DNA from: Branchinecta lynchi
Taxonomy: Eukaryota > Arthropoda > Branchiopoda > Anostraca > Branchinectidae
Assembly: GCA_023053575.1 (NCBI GenBank)
Contig: JAKZAP010000021.1
Location: 17,360,212 to 17,424,211 of the forward strand
Direction of reading: 5' to 3'
Length of the DNA: 64,000 nt
This document shows, piece after piece, positions 31,190-42,889 of this stretch; positions within the stretch are counted from its first letter, which is position 1; each line of letters starts with the position of its first letter. The translations under genes and the position numbers were made by a program. The notes below the pieces were generated by a model, which ran no database searches, was not told the origin of the DNA, and saw nothing but the letters and a program-made list of their open reading frames with translations.

Positions 31190-31420
31190 TTGTCTTCAAA
31201 AAGTTAAAGGACCTGTCTTACCTATAATACAAATGCAACCTATTCCCATAGTCACTCCATATATTTCTAAACCCGGAGACCCCAATTTCGTACGGTACAT
31301 TCTGACCCCTCTAACAAAACCAGGCTGATTTTCTCACTTGCCGTGTTTTGCTACCTTCGATGTGTATCAAGCTGTCGACGGTTGTCTGCGAGAAGTTTTT
31401 CCATAAAAAAAAAACTAGAG
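31190..31420 (-). repeat. Dispersed repeat family A, reverse-strand copy
   Basis: Inverse of the sequence at 1,675-2,000 and 52,185-52,655 (TTAAAGGACCTGTCTTACCT, ATATTTCTAAACCCGGAGAC, GACGGTTGTCTGCGAGAAG). Confidence 0.65.
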
Positions 31421-31662
31421 AAAAGAGATAACTACATAATCTGTGTATTACCTACCAACTACTCTTTCTGTCACATCCCCTAAATCGAAAACTCAAACAG
31501 CTGAAATTTGCTGGTCCTCAAATATTCGTACTCAATTTTTAGTGGGTGTTCCTTGGAACAATCCACTATTGCGAACGCTGTAGCAGCTTTCGGTTTTCAC
31601 CGTATTTTGTGCAGCTCATAACTCGTGAATGAACTTCGGATGTTCTAGCTCCCATAAGAAAC

Positions 31663-32196
31663 GTGCTTATTCAGAGCGAGAAATTAAAGAAAAAGCAAAA
31701 GGCGAGGCTATGTATCACAACCTTCGATATACGCAAAGCATTTGATAAGCTAAAACGAGTCATCCTTTTAATAGTAATGGAAACATATGGCATAGATCCG
31801 AAATTTATAAAATGGATCGAAAAATTGTATGAGAAAGTACTACAAGTGATTGTCATTGGGAGTCAAGTAGCCGAAGAATTCGAAGCAGAACTTGGAGTTA
31901 GACAAGGTTGTCCCCTCAGTCTACTTTTATTTGAACTATATTTTGACCCTTTGCCGAGATACTTGGAATCGGAGATAAAAGGAATAAAATTAGAGGACGT
32001 AACGCTGATACTGAAAGCTTTCATTGTCGATCTAAATATCTTTACAAGCAGTGACGAAGATCATAAAAAAGCAGTCAGCTGCATTGACAAATATTGTGGG
32101 ATATTTCGCCTTGAGCTGAACAGGAACAAATGTGAAACCTTGTGCCCCGGAGAAGAGAATGGAATGGAAATTAACAACATAAAGCGGATGAAATAA
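31663..32196 (+). pseudogene. Tx1/L1-like reverse transcriptase fragment, catalytic box lost
   Basis: Shows TTFDIRKAFDKLKRVILL, ELGVRQGCPLSLLLFELYFD and LNRNKCETL, which are RT motifs in the right order. The expected YADD catalytic pair is replaced (AFIVDLNIF near 32,017-32,043), and RT motifs upstream of KAFDK are absent. Frameshifts follow at about 32,196-32,230. The copy cannot encode an active enzyme. Confidence 0.75.
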
Positions 32197-32224
32197 AAAT
32201 CTTGGGGGTCAGATTCCAGAAAAC

Positions 32225-33235
32225 GTGGGCTGGGACCGAGAAAGTAAACTGGGATCTCACTACTGGAAACTTCAGAAATGCACTGAGTTATGGATACGGA
32301 AGGGGCATGACGATTTTCCAGAAGGCCCAATACGTGAACATATACGCATGTCCAATATTGTGGTATTTCGCAAGCATCTCAATTCCAAAGAAAAAGGACG
32401 TCAGAAGCTTAAGAGTGCAATATATCGCTTTGTATGGCACGGGATCGAGCCACCCCGAAGCAAAATCACGGACATGTTCTTAAAAAAGGAAGATGGAGTG
32501 CTCCAGATAATAGAGATTGGATCAAAATCTAAAGAAATTTGCGTGAAAACACTGGCTGAAACCATTATCAGCGACCAAGAATCGGAACTGAAGACCTGGT
32601 TTACTGGTTACAACGAAAAAAAGGGTTTCCCCAAAAAGTTGGAAAACCTTTTTAAAGAAGCCCGTGACCTGACGTAAAATAAAATAATTGACTTCGAAAA
32701 AGGAACCCTTGATAGGAAGGAAATGAAAGATTACTATTTCAAAAAGGCAAACCTACCTAATTTAAAGATGGGGAAAAGACGGAAAATGAAGTAAAAGAAA
32801 TTTTCAGCATTTTGCATGGTCTTATGCTTGCTCCGAAAGTTAAACAACGTTTGTACCAACAATTAAATAATCTACTACAAACACGAGAACGAAAAAAAAA
32901 GAATTAACGAGAAAGAAACAGATGTTTGCCAAAGATGCAAGATTGAAACAGAAACAATACTGCATGCTTTGATAAAATGTGAAGCAGTGATTGAACAAAC
33001 AGAGCAACTAAAAAATGTGCTACAGGAGATTACAGGTAGCAAAGTTGCCCTCGAAAAGCTCCTAAGACTAGAAGGTAATAATGAAGAAGAGAAACAAGAC
33101 CGATCGGCCACACACATCGTAGCAAATTATAGCTACTACGCGTGGAAAGCGAGGACACAAGAAAAACAAGACCAAAGGTTTCGATGGGATCCCAAAAATT
33201 CAATATCTGATCCAGACAACTGGGTCTTGTCTTAG
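32225..33235 (+). pseudogene. LINE ORF2 C-terminal pieces in broken frames
   Basis: One piece, 32,225-32,677, contains IREHIRMSNIVVF and LKSAIYRFVWHG. The last piece (about 32,880-33,235) has the cysteine motif CQRCKIETETILHALIKC, close to the terminal C-C-H-C of Tx1/L1-like ORF2, and ends RWDPKNSISDPDNWVLS. The inverse of its last ~90 bases recurs at 48,610-48,690. Confidence 0.65.
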
Positions 33236-33419
33236 CCAGATCCAGTCTTCGCCAGACTCCTTGAACATTTTTACAACTAAAATTCAGAAACAGATTAAGG
33301 CCAAATAGCTAATCACCTGAGAAAACCAAGTTCAGATTTGGATTCAGCCTGTTGTTTTTACCCCTAGAAGTCATATCTGTTTTGACGAAAACTTCCTGCC
33401 ACTTCTGCCAATTTCCCGG

Positions 33420-34440
33420 TTCCGGCCGAACTCCAGAACTACTTCTCCGGCGAAAAAAGAAAGCTCAAAGACGAAATCAGGGTATCTTCTTTCCCCATTA
33501 ATGAACATCTAATCAACTTCAAATAGAAATTTAGCTTATAACAAATTTTCCGATTCCAGTCGGATTCCGGTCGAACTATATGTCCGGGTAAAATATGATT
33601 GTCATACAGGGACTCAGCATCTCTTCTTACCCTAAATCGCTTATCTAATCAACTAGAAATAAAACTTTGACTTCCAACAGATTTCCGGTTTTGGCCGGAT
33701 TCCGGACGAACTACATGTCCGGGTAGAAAATTGTTTTCACATAAGTGTTCAGCATGTCTTCTTGCCCTAAATCGAACATCTAATCAACTCCAAATAAAAC
33801 TTTTAATTTTGACAAACTTTCCGGCTTGGGCCGGATTCCGGTCGAAATACTTGTCCGTCGAGAAAATAGTTTTCACCATCGTCTTCAGCATGTCTTCCTA
33901 CCTCTAAATCGAACATCTAATCAACTTCAAATAAAACTTTTACTTTCAACAAACTTTCCGGTTTGGGCCGGATTCCGGGCGAAATACTTGTCCGTCGAGA
34001 AAATAGTTTTCACCATCGTCTTCAGCATGTTTTTCGACCCCTAAATCGAACATCTAATCAATTTCAAATAAAACTTTTACTTTCAACAAATTTTCCGGTT
34101 TGGGCCGGATTCCGGGCGAAATACTTGTCCGTCGAGAAAATAATTTTCACCATCGTCTTCAGCATGTCTTCCTACCACTAATTCGAACATCTAATCAACT
34201 TCAAATAAAACTTTTACTTTCAACAAACTTTCCGGTTTTGGCCGGATTCCGGGCGAACTACTTGTCCGATGAAAAAATAGTTTTCACCATCGTCTTCAGC
34301 ATGTCTTCCTACCCCTAAATCGAACATCTAATCAACTTCAAATAAAACGTTTACTTTCAACAAACTTTCCGGTTTTGGCCGGATTCCGGGCGAACTGCTT
34401 GTCCGATGACAAAATAGTTTTCACCATCGTGTTCAGCATG
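33420..34440 (+). repeat. 137-bp satellite array, ~8 units
   Basis: The motif CCGGATTCCGG recurs at 33,695, 33,831, 33,968, 34,105, 34,242 and 34,379, a spacing of 136-137. Units also share AATCGAACATCTAATCAACT and CACCATCGTCTTCAGCATG. Later units are nearly identical, while those before 33,700 are diverged, as expected of an array growing at one side. Apparent proteins starting MGRIPGEILVRRE are repeat read-through, not genes. Confidence 0.85.
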
Positions 34441-34730
34441 TCTTCTTACCCTATAATTGACTATCACATTAGCTGTTTCAAAATATTTTGTTTGTTCCTT
34501 AATTTGAATCCCCTCCCCCGCCCCTAAATGTAGAGCTACAAAGCCCATCTACGAACTTGACTGGTCCGACGACCCAACGAACCCTCACACCAAGTTTCAT
34601 CAAAATATCTCGTTCCCTTCGAGAGTTATCGTGCTTACAGACGGACGGACGGACGGACAGACGGACGGACGGACAGACGGACAACTTTTGCGATGTCATA
34701 GGTATCCCTCCACTTACGTTTTGGGATCCC

Positions 34731-35690
34731 AACAAGAAAGCTATGTTCTGGAAAAGACATTGGCAGCATGGGACCTGTTCAAAGAGCTGACACAGGAAGG
34801 TATGGTAGGTAAACAGAGCAAAAATTGTAAATAAATCTATGTTTTAATATTTTGGTATTTACTAATTTTAATCCGTTGATCTTGTTTGTTTTTGTTTTTT
34901 TACTGGAAATTTGTTTTTTTGTAAGGATTATAAAAAATGCCCAATAACGCAAGGCCCAGTGAATGTGTTGAGTTGATTATAATTATTAGATAGTGATCAA
35001 TATATTTTAAAATATGTTATTTAAATGATTTCTATAGTGATCAGTGTATTTTAAATATGTTAGTTAAATGATTTTTTATTTATTAGTGACGTTTTTAGTT
35101 GAATGTGTGATGGGAGCAGCCCCTTGCAGTCGTGGGCGTTTTGTTTTTTACTTTTTTTTTTACCGTTTCCAGTAAAGTATTTAAGTTTGAAGAGTTTGAA
35201 TGTATATTTCAGTAGCGGGAACGGAAGATTAAATTTTGTATATATATTGAAATAAATTTTCTGGTTTAATGTGTTGTCTTTTGTCCTTGTGTTTGTGCCA
35301 GTAAATAGCTGGGGTTGATGACTTGGTGTGTGAAGATGTTGAGGATCTTTAATTTTTTTGTATTTAATTGTTTATTTTTATAATAGTTTATATTTAGTTG
35401 CTTAAAGAAAATGTAGTTAAAGAAATTTTTTTAAAGATCCAAATGAGAGAATTAATTTCCAAATATTAGGGGCGAAAAATCGTAAATAAAATATGGGTTA
35501 ATTTAAAAAGTTAGGTGACGTGAATAGTTAAAATTGGGTAAAAATATATTAAAAGTAACGTCACTGAGGGATGGAGGAGTAGCCACAAAAAGTACGAAAT
35601 ATGATTTCTTAGCTTTTAAATAATATAAAAATAAGTTAAATTACAAAAGATGCCACGGGGAAAAAAAAAAAACCAACTCGTGAACCAATG
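34731..35690. other. AT-rich non-coding stretch
   Basis: Immediately after the LINE end a frame reads VLEKTLAAWDLFKELTQEGM to a stop at 34,831; it could be the last exon of a host gene or chance. The remainder is AT-rich (TTTTAAATATGTTAGTTAAA type) with no gene. Confidence 0.35.
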
Positions 35691-36130
35691 CAAGTATCAA
35701 GTTCAAAGCTGGTACACTAGTGGGTACTGGGGTCTAGTTGTGCCTCTTGGGGGTCCCACCCCTCACCCCAACTAGGTTCAGGTGCAAATGGGCCCAGATT
35801 GCCCAGTGAATAATGTTCATAACTTGACCAGAACTGGACATAGGACGATGAAATTTCTTGGACATGTAGCTCCTAGGGCTGGGAAATTGATTTTGTAGTT
35901 GCACCTCCCCCACCCATACCGTACATGGGCAACTGGGCCCAGATTGCCCAGGTGTAAAGTTCGTTACCCTTGCCAGGGATCAACAGGTATCAAGTTGAAA
36001 CTTTGTAGGATTCTGAGCATTGGGGCCTCTTTTTACCTGTTGCGGGTCCGAAAATCCACCCCCACTTGGTTCAGGGGCAATTGGGCCCAGATTGCCCATT
36101 TTTTAATGTTTTTAGTTTGACAAAAAGTGG
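35690..36130. repeat. Three-copy degenerate repeat, ~146 bp unit
   Basis: GGGCCCAGATTGCCCA occurs at 35,790, 35,935 and 36,083. Each is followed by a GACGATGAAATTTCTT- or CAAGTTGAAACTTTG-like phrase. Non-coding. Confidence 0.65.
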
Positions 36131-36199
36131 AGATAAGGCGATGAAATTCCTTTGTTCTTTAGGATCATAGGGACCGGGGAGAGTTAAACCACCCCCACC

Positions 36200-36434
36200 C
36201 AGCGGCGTCCCGATACCTTCCTGATAGGGGGGGGGGGGGGGCAAAATATTCTCCAAGTGGCTTCGCAAAAACACATCTTTCATGCTGCCCTTTAACGTTA
36301 CTTTTCCTACATAATCCTTTCTAAAAGTTCGAATCCTCTGTGTCTGGATTTGTTAAAATTTTTGAGAGATTCGGTAAATTTTGGCTCTGCCCCCCCCCCC
36401 CCCCCCAAACGAAAATGCACTTGCGACTCCCCTG
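36200..36434. mobile_element. hAT-like MITE with G/C runs, 235 bp
   Basis: The left end CAGCGGCGTCCCGATACC with a G run and the right end with a C run and GCGACTCCCCTG resemble the CAGGGGCGT family. Flanking octamers do not match, so boundaries rest on termini alone. Confidence 0.45.
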
Positions 36435-36487
36435 CATCCGGGTCTATGACTTGTGTGCCGTCCCGGTTTCATACTATCTTGGATATA

Positions 36488-38923
36488 CTCTAGTTGGAAA
36501 TTATTAGAAATTGTCGTATAAATATACTAAATCTGAATATCCAATCATACATATACACCTCGTGGTCACAAGCCAACTAGTTGGCTACTGTATAAATTCC
36601 TATACGAAAAGCCGGCGTTGCCGACTAGTTGGCTCCGAGAAAATTTCATATAGGAATTTTGTTTGTGTTCCAACTAGTCCGCCACTGTAAGAAATTTCGT
36701 ATAGGAAATCCCGCGTTGCCGACTAGTTGGCTACAAGAAAAATGCGTATAGGAATTGTGTTTGTGTTCCAACTAGTCCGCCCCTTTAAGAAATTTCGTCT
36801 AGGAATTCCTGCGTTGCCGACTAGTTGGCTACGAGAAAAATTCGTATAGGATTTTTGTTTGTGTTCCAACTAGTCCGCCCCTTTAAGAAACTTCGTATAG
36901 GAATTCCCGCGTTGCCGACTAGTTGGCTACGAGAAAAATTCGTATAGGGTTTTTGTTTGTGTTCCAACTAGTCCGCCACTGTAAGAAATTTCGTATAGGA
37001 AATCCCGCGTTGCCGACTAGTTGGCTACGAAAAAAAATTCGTATAGGATTTTTGTTTGTGTTCCAACTAGTCCGCCCCTTTATGAAATTTCGTATAGGAA
37101 TTCCCGCGTTGCCGACTAGTTGGCTACGAGAAAAATTCGTATAGGATTTTTGTTTGTGTTCCAACTAGTCCGCCACTGTAAGAAATTTCGTATAGGAAAT
37201 CCCGCGTTGCCGACTAGTTGGCTCCGAGAAAAATTCGTATAGGATTTTTGTTTGGAAATTATTAGAAATTGTCGTATAAATATACTAAATCTGAATATCC
37301 AATCATACATATACACCTCGTGGTCACAAGCCAACTAGTTGGCTACTGTATAAATTCCTATACGAAAAGCCGGCGTTGCCGACTAGTTGGCTCCGAGAAA
37401 ATTTCATATAGGATTTTTGTTTGTGTTCCAACTAGTCCGCCACTGTAAGAAATTTCGTATAGGAAATCCCGCGTTGCCGACTAGTTGGCTACGAGAAAAA
37501 TTCGTATAGGAATTTTGTTAGTGTTCCAACTAGTCCGCCACTGTAAGAAATTTCGTATAGGAAATCCCACGTTGCCGACTAGTTGGCTACGAGAAAAATT
37601 CGTATAGGATTTTTCTTTGTGTTCCAACTAGTCCGCCATTGTAAGAAATTTCGCGTAGGAAATCCCGGGTTGCCGACTAGTTGGCTACGATCAGAAATCT
37701 TATAGGAGAAAAGTTTATAGCCAACTAGTTCGCTACCGTAAGAAATTTCGTATCGGAAATCCCACATCGCCATCTAGTTGGCTACGGGGAGAAGTCGTGT
37801 ATCTTTTTATCCAATAAGTTTGATAAATTTCACACTCGTATAGGGATTATAGAAAATATCCAAGTAGTCGGAATGTATGAATTTGGACTGATATTTCGGA
37901 AAATGTCCAACTAATCGGATTATATGAACACGGATAAGAATTTCAGAGAATATCCAACTTGTCGGAACAGCTTTCAGTCTCAACAAGGATTTTGACCCCA
38001 TTAGTTGACTATGCGCCACTTTGTCTAATACTCAATGAACTAATAACCATCTAATTGAATAATCAGTGTGTCTTTATGCAAATTTCTCGTTTTCGCGAAT
38101 TAGTTTTGTAATTCTGCATTCCTTGATGAATTTTCTCTGTTCAAGCTAATTAGTTGGATAATCATCCTTCGTTCCTATAAGAATTTTCTTATTTTAGCCA
38201 ACTAGTTGGATAATCATCCTCTGTTCCTATAGGAATTTTCTTATTTGTGCCAACCTGCCTGTTGAGAGTAGTACCTCTATGCTCTGAATTTGGCGGTTTT
38301 GAACGTGGCATTTACTATACGAAATTTCTTACAGTGGCGTACTAGTTGGAACACAAACACAATTCCTATACGATTTTTCGCGTAGCCAACTAGTCGGCAA
38401 CGCGGGATTTCCTATACAAAATTTGTTACAGGGGCGGACTAGTTGGAACACAAACAGAATTCCTATACGAATTTTTCTCGTAGCCAACTAGTCGGCAAAG
38501 CGGGATTTCCTATACGAAACTTCTTACAGTGGCGGACTAGTTGGAACACAAACAAAATTCCTATACGAATTTTTCTCGGAGCCAACTAGTCGGCAACGCG
38601 GGATTTCCTATACGAAATATTTTACAGGGGTGGACTAGTTGGAACACAAACAGAATCCTATACGAATTTTTCTCGTAGCCAACTAGTCGGCAGCGTGGGG
38701 TTTCCTATACGGAACTTCTTACAGTGGCGGACTAGTTGGAACACAAACAAAATTCCTATACGAATTTTTGTCGGAGCCAACTAGTCGGCAACGCCGGCTT
38801 TTCCTATAGGAAATTTCTTACAGTTGCCAACTAGTTGGCTAGTGACCGCGAGGTGTATATGTTTGATTGGATATTTAGATTTTGTATATTCATACGACAA
38901 TTTCTTATATTTTCCAACTAGAG
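36488..38923. mobile_element. Foldback-type element made of ~98-bp subrepeats, 2.4 kb
   Basis: It begins CTCTAGTTGGAAATTATTAG and ends with the inverse ..TTTCCAACTAGAG. The left arm (36,500-37,790) is an array of about 98-bp units (GTTCCAACTAGTCCGCC at 36,667, 36,765, 36,862, 36,961, 37,060 and 37,158) with one internal duplication of the terminal segment from about 37,250. The right arm (38,290-38,900) is the same array reversed. A diverged loop (37,790-38,290) separates them. CCAACTAGTTGG palindromes recur throughout. No transposase and no clear TSD. Confidence 0.75.
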
Positions 38924-40170
38924 GTGTCCCTTCGGGGTGTTGTTCGGGTTTATTTTCAGAGGCCTTGGGCTTCTTTCTCCAAAAACAAGTGGCAACACTG
39001 TTCTCAGTGGTGGGTGATTCAAATTATGTATCATGCGGATATCAAACGAGCGCCCGACGCAGTGAAGCTTCGACAATTTAACTATGATGTAATAGCAGAG
39101 TCGCGTCCTTTCGTAAGTAAAATAATCTGTTCGAATATTGCTTGACAGTGGTGGGGCCATGGACAAGGTTGCCATAGTAAACATTTTTTTTATCATTGGG
39201 CTGTTACACTTTCTCGAGTGACACTTTCTCGAGTGAAACTTTCCACACTTTCAGACCAGATTGTGAAGCTTTCTGCTAAAATGACACTTTTATGAATCTT
39301 TCTGACAGTTCTAAATACAATTTCATAGGAATATACATTTCTGTTAGCAAATGAGCTGCATGAGTAACCACCAGTCTAGTCTAGTAACCTCTGTATGCTA
39401 TATCTGTATGTTTTTGGAGTTTAGACTGTTCTAAGCCTCCTTTTTCTTCCCCAAAGGGAATCAAAGACCCGGGTTGTGTTGACATTGATTATTAAATGCA
39501 TGCATCGCATAACTAGAAGGACGTATTTCAACAGAGATGTCAATAAATTAGAATGTCGTTGAACCTATTTGGAACAAAAAAAAAGATATTTAAAAGTTCT
39601 ACTGTTTCGAAAAGGAAGATCTGGTGTTCAAAACTATAGACATTATGAGGGCCTGTGTTTATACACAGGGAGTGCCTCTCTCTATACAGGGAAGGCATTC
39701 CCCTATTCAGGTAGCTAAACAAATAAGGTGAGGCGCTATCTGATTTTTCAGATGGTCCGACCCAGAATTTTGGAAACCGGCAGTTCAGTATCCGCTTAAA
39801 AACACGAAATAGTAGACCGGATTTTTAAAAGCAGAACTTATAAACAGGAATTAGGGCGAATATTGACAAAAATTTCGGAAACTGTCACTGAAAAAGACAC
39901 CTTTCACCTCAAAAGGTTGATCAGGGGGGTATGCTCCCCATCACAGGCTGCTCGGGGGCTGCATTGCCCCTGTGTATTTGCTTGGTGGAAAACTTCTTGA
40001 AAGTGACATTTTTTGTGACACTTTTCTAATTTCTAAATGATACTGAAATACACTTTTGGGCTAAAAAAGGGACACTCTCGGCCAAAATATTTGGCAACCA
40101 TGGCCATGGATCTGTTTAGTTTACCAAATATGTTGTGACTTCTTAGTCTTAGTTTAGTTAGGGCATGTTA
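38924..40170. other. Non-coding intergenic stretch
   Basis: A frame near 39,028-39,115 reads MYHADIKRAPDAVKLRQF before a possible donor GTAAGT at 39,114, but nothing upstream or downstream supports an exon. Otherwise no feature recognised. Confidence 0.3.
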
Positions 40171-41939
40171 CATGGGAGTGAGACCTACATATCCTATATT
40201 TTAAAACGTGTCCTATAATATACTATATTGAGTCAAAAAACCTATATTCTCCTATATTTCAGCTTTTGCTGGGTTTGTTCGTAAATTTCTAAGTTAATTC
40301 TGCCAAAACTAGGCAAAGGTCGAAGTAAATAATATTTCTGCAAAAATGTTTTTCTATTTCGTCTGTATATTTCCCTCGTGAATTTTTTTTTCCATCAGTT
40401 GTGGCAACGCTGCATAAAAGTTGGCATCAGCATTGCAAATTCACAAATACCTAATGCCTAATGGTCAGTTAGTTTATGTTGCTACCTTATGATTCTGAGT
40501 TCTGACCACTATCTTTCCTTTCATTTAGGCTGCATGACAGTGACCTGTTTGCTGATAGCCTGCTGTTTGTTGAATGTTCAGTTCAAAGTACAGGTCTGAT
40601 CGTGATTTTGTCTGAATTCCGAAATCTCTCAAACCTTCATTATACTCCTGTTGAACTCGATTGATACTACCAAGAAGTATGGTATCCTCTGGAGAACCTA
40701 CATCTTAGCATCTAGTGGCACAGTTTTTGATATAATTAGTATGAAGTGGTCACTTCACTCTGCTGATATTAGCCATTTTCCGTTGCTGTTGTAGCTCAGC
40801 TGTTGCTGAGTGGTCTCATGGAAAAGCAAAAAGCAAAGTGGTTAATACAGCACTACCCTGCTGTCACTACCCTGCCCCACTACCCGTCTGTCAGCTCTTC
40901 AGCAGTAGGGTCTCATCTACCTGACTGAATTGAACTTAGGCTACTGGGGTAGAACTAGAAGGAAATTGCTTACCTCTGTGGTAGAATCTATTAGAAAGCA
41001 AAGTGGTCTCATGGAGAACTCTTTCTTCATTTAAAAGGCACTGTTGACACTCAGTTTGACGCGGTTGTTTGATTTTCTGGTCCTTTCTGAAGTTTTCACG
41101 AAGTCAATCAGTAGTTTGTTCGTATTTCTTTAATTTTGTATTTGATCTCCATTCATGGATAAAACTTACCCATCAAAGTCTCTCGTCTTGGATACTATGT
41201 TTTTTTGTTTTAAGGTGAGATCTTAAGTTGTTTCACCAGAATCGTCCTTGGTTATTTTGCAGAAGATGGTGTCATGAGATTGTTTCATCCAAATAAGCTG
41301 TTTTTTTTTTATCCCATAACGTAAGTGGAGGGATACCTATGACGTCGCAAAAGTTGTCTGTCTGACCGTCTGTCAGCACGATAACTCTCGATGGGAATGA
41401 GATATTTTGATGAAACTTGGTGTGAAGATTCTTTGGGTCAAGTGTAAGGTCAAGTTCGTAGATGGGCTCTGTAGCCAGGGGTGGGAGTGAGACCTATATA
41501 TCCTATATACTAAAAGTTGTCCTACTATGTATTATATTGAGTAAAAAACCCTACGTTCTCCTATATTTCAGCATTTGCTTTTTTTTCGTAAATTTCAAAG
41601 TTGATTCTGCCAAAAACTGGGCAAAGGTCGAAGTAATTAATATTTCTGCAAAAGTATTTTTCTATTCCATCTGTATATTTCTCTTGTGAATTTTTGTTTC
41701 CATCAGTTATGGCAACGCTGTCTAAAACAGTCTATTTTGTATTTGATCTCTGTTCGTGGATAAAACTTACCCATCAAAGTCTCTCGTCTTGGATACTATG
41801 TTTTTTTAGGGCAAGTGCCATATAGCGATCGCGATTTCTGTCCGTCCGTCGGTCCGTCGGTCTGTCCAGGTTCTTATAGTTTGGGCACTTCCACATAAGC
41901 TAGGACGAAGAAACTTGTCAGGCATATTAGGGACCCCAA

Positions 41940-42720
41940 AATATTAGGTTGAAAATAGTCACTTCCCCGATCCGAGCATCGTGGGGGGAGTGGCGGCAGG
42001 GGGAATCCGGAATATAGAGGAATTTATAACTTTTGGACGGGTGATCGGATCTTAATGAAACTTGATATTTGGAAGGACCCCGTGTCTCAGACGACACAGT
42101 TTAAATCCGAATTGTATCCGGTGACTTTGGGGGGAGCTGGAGGGGAGGAACCGGAAATCGTGGGAAACGTTTAGAGTGGAGGGATCGAGATAAAACTTGG
42201 TAGGAAGAACAAGCACAAGTCCTAGACACATCGTCCACATAACCGGACCAGATTCGGGTACTGTGGGGGGTCTGGGGGGGGGGGGGGGGTCCGGAATTTC
42301 GGTGATCCTGCTAGGTCGGTACTTCCGGATGTGCTAGGACAAAGGAACTTGGAAGACATGTCACGGACCCGAACAGATTGACTTGATAAAGTCGTTTCCT
42401 GGATCCAACCACCGTGGGGAGAGTGGAGGGATGGGGAGCCCGGAATCTAGAGTGCATACATTTTGAACGGGCTCTGTGGGGGGAGTTGGAGGTTGTTTCC
42501 CGGAATTCCGGGGATCGCCAGTTAGGATAGTTCCAGCTATTCTAAGACATGAAACTTTGCAGGCCTGTTAATGACTTAAAGACACCACATAATGCATTAG
42601 GAAAACTTGTGTTCCTGGATCCGACCATCTTTGGGGAGTTGAAGGAAGGGGAATCCGGAAATTATTGGCTTCCGTAAGTTGCGAACGGGTTGTCGGATTC
42701 GAGTGAAACTTTATGGGTGA
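41940..42720 (+). repeat. ~145-bp degenerate repeat array (left part)
   Basis: CCGGAA motifs at about 42,005, 42,150, 42,291, 42,440 and 42,650 are preceded by GTGGGGGGAGTKGAGG-like and followed by GTGAAACTTG-like sequence. The array continues after the nested hAT at 47,340-47,900, and a further fragment is at 60,180-60,400. Confidence 0.6.
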
Positions 42721-42889
42721 TAAGAACTGATGACCAGGGGCGTCACTAGCCTTTTACCTTTGGGGGGGGACGTCCGGTTTGTGCCGACGGACTAAAAAAT
42801 GTGCCGACAAAACACGCCGTTGCCGCGAAGTACGCCAACGGCGTACATTTCCCGCCAGCACAGAATAGAATCGGGGTAAAACTAACTGT

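Larger units (their letters stand above)
31640..34730 (+). mobile_element. Degenerate Tx1/L1-like LINE with satellite-bearing 3' region
   Basis: It has an RT fragment (31,663-32,196), downstream ORF2 pieces in other frames (32,225-32,677) and a C-terminal cysteine-motif segment ending at 33,233-33,235, followed by a long 3' region. That region carries a 137-bp satellite (33,420-34,440), an ACGG microsatellite (34,641-34,682) and the end CCACTTACGTTTTGGGATCC. A shorter reverse-strand copy of this same 3' region, split by insertions, occupies 41,311-41,475 and 48,117-48,694, which confirms that satellite and microsatellite belong to the element. Confidence 0.75.

Noticed and set aside
33826..34318. 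Three similar 72-codon frames starting MGRIP
   Set aside because: They are translations of successive 137-bp satellite units, not genes.
33420..38923. CRISPR-like regular repeats at 33.4-34.4 and 36.5-38.9 kb
   Set aside because: Units are contiguous 137-bp and 98-bp monomers without unique spacers, there are no cas genes, and the DNA is eukaryotic.
39028..39115. Possible exon MYHADIKRAPDAVKLRQF.. with a GTAAGT donor
   Set aside because: No connected exon, start context or recognised homology; one donor alone is weak evidence.
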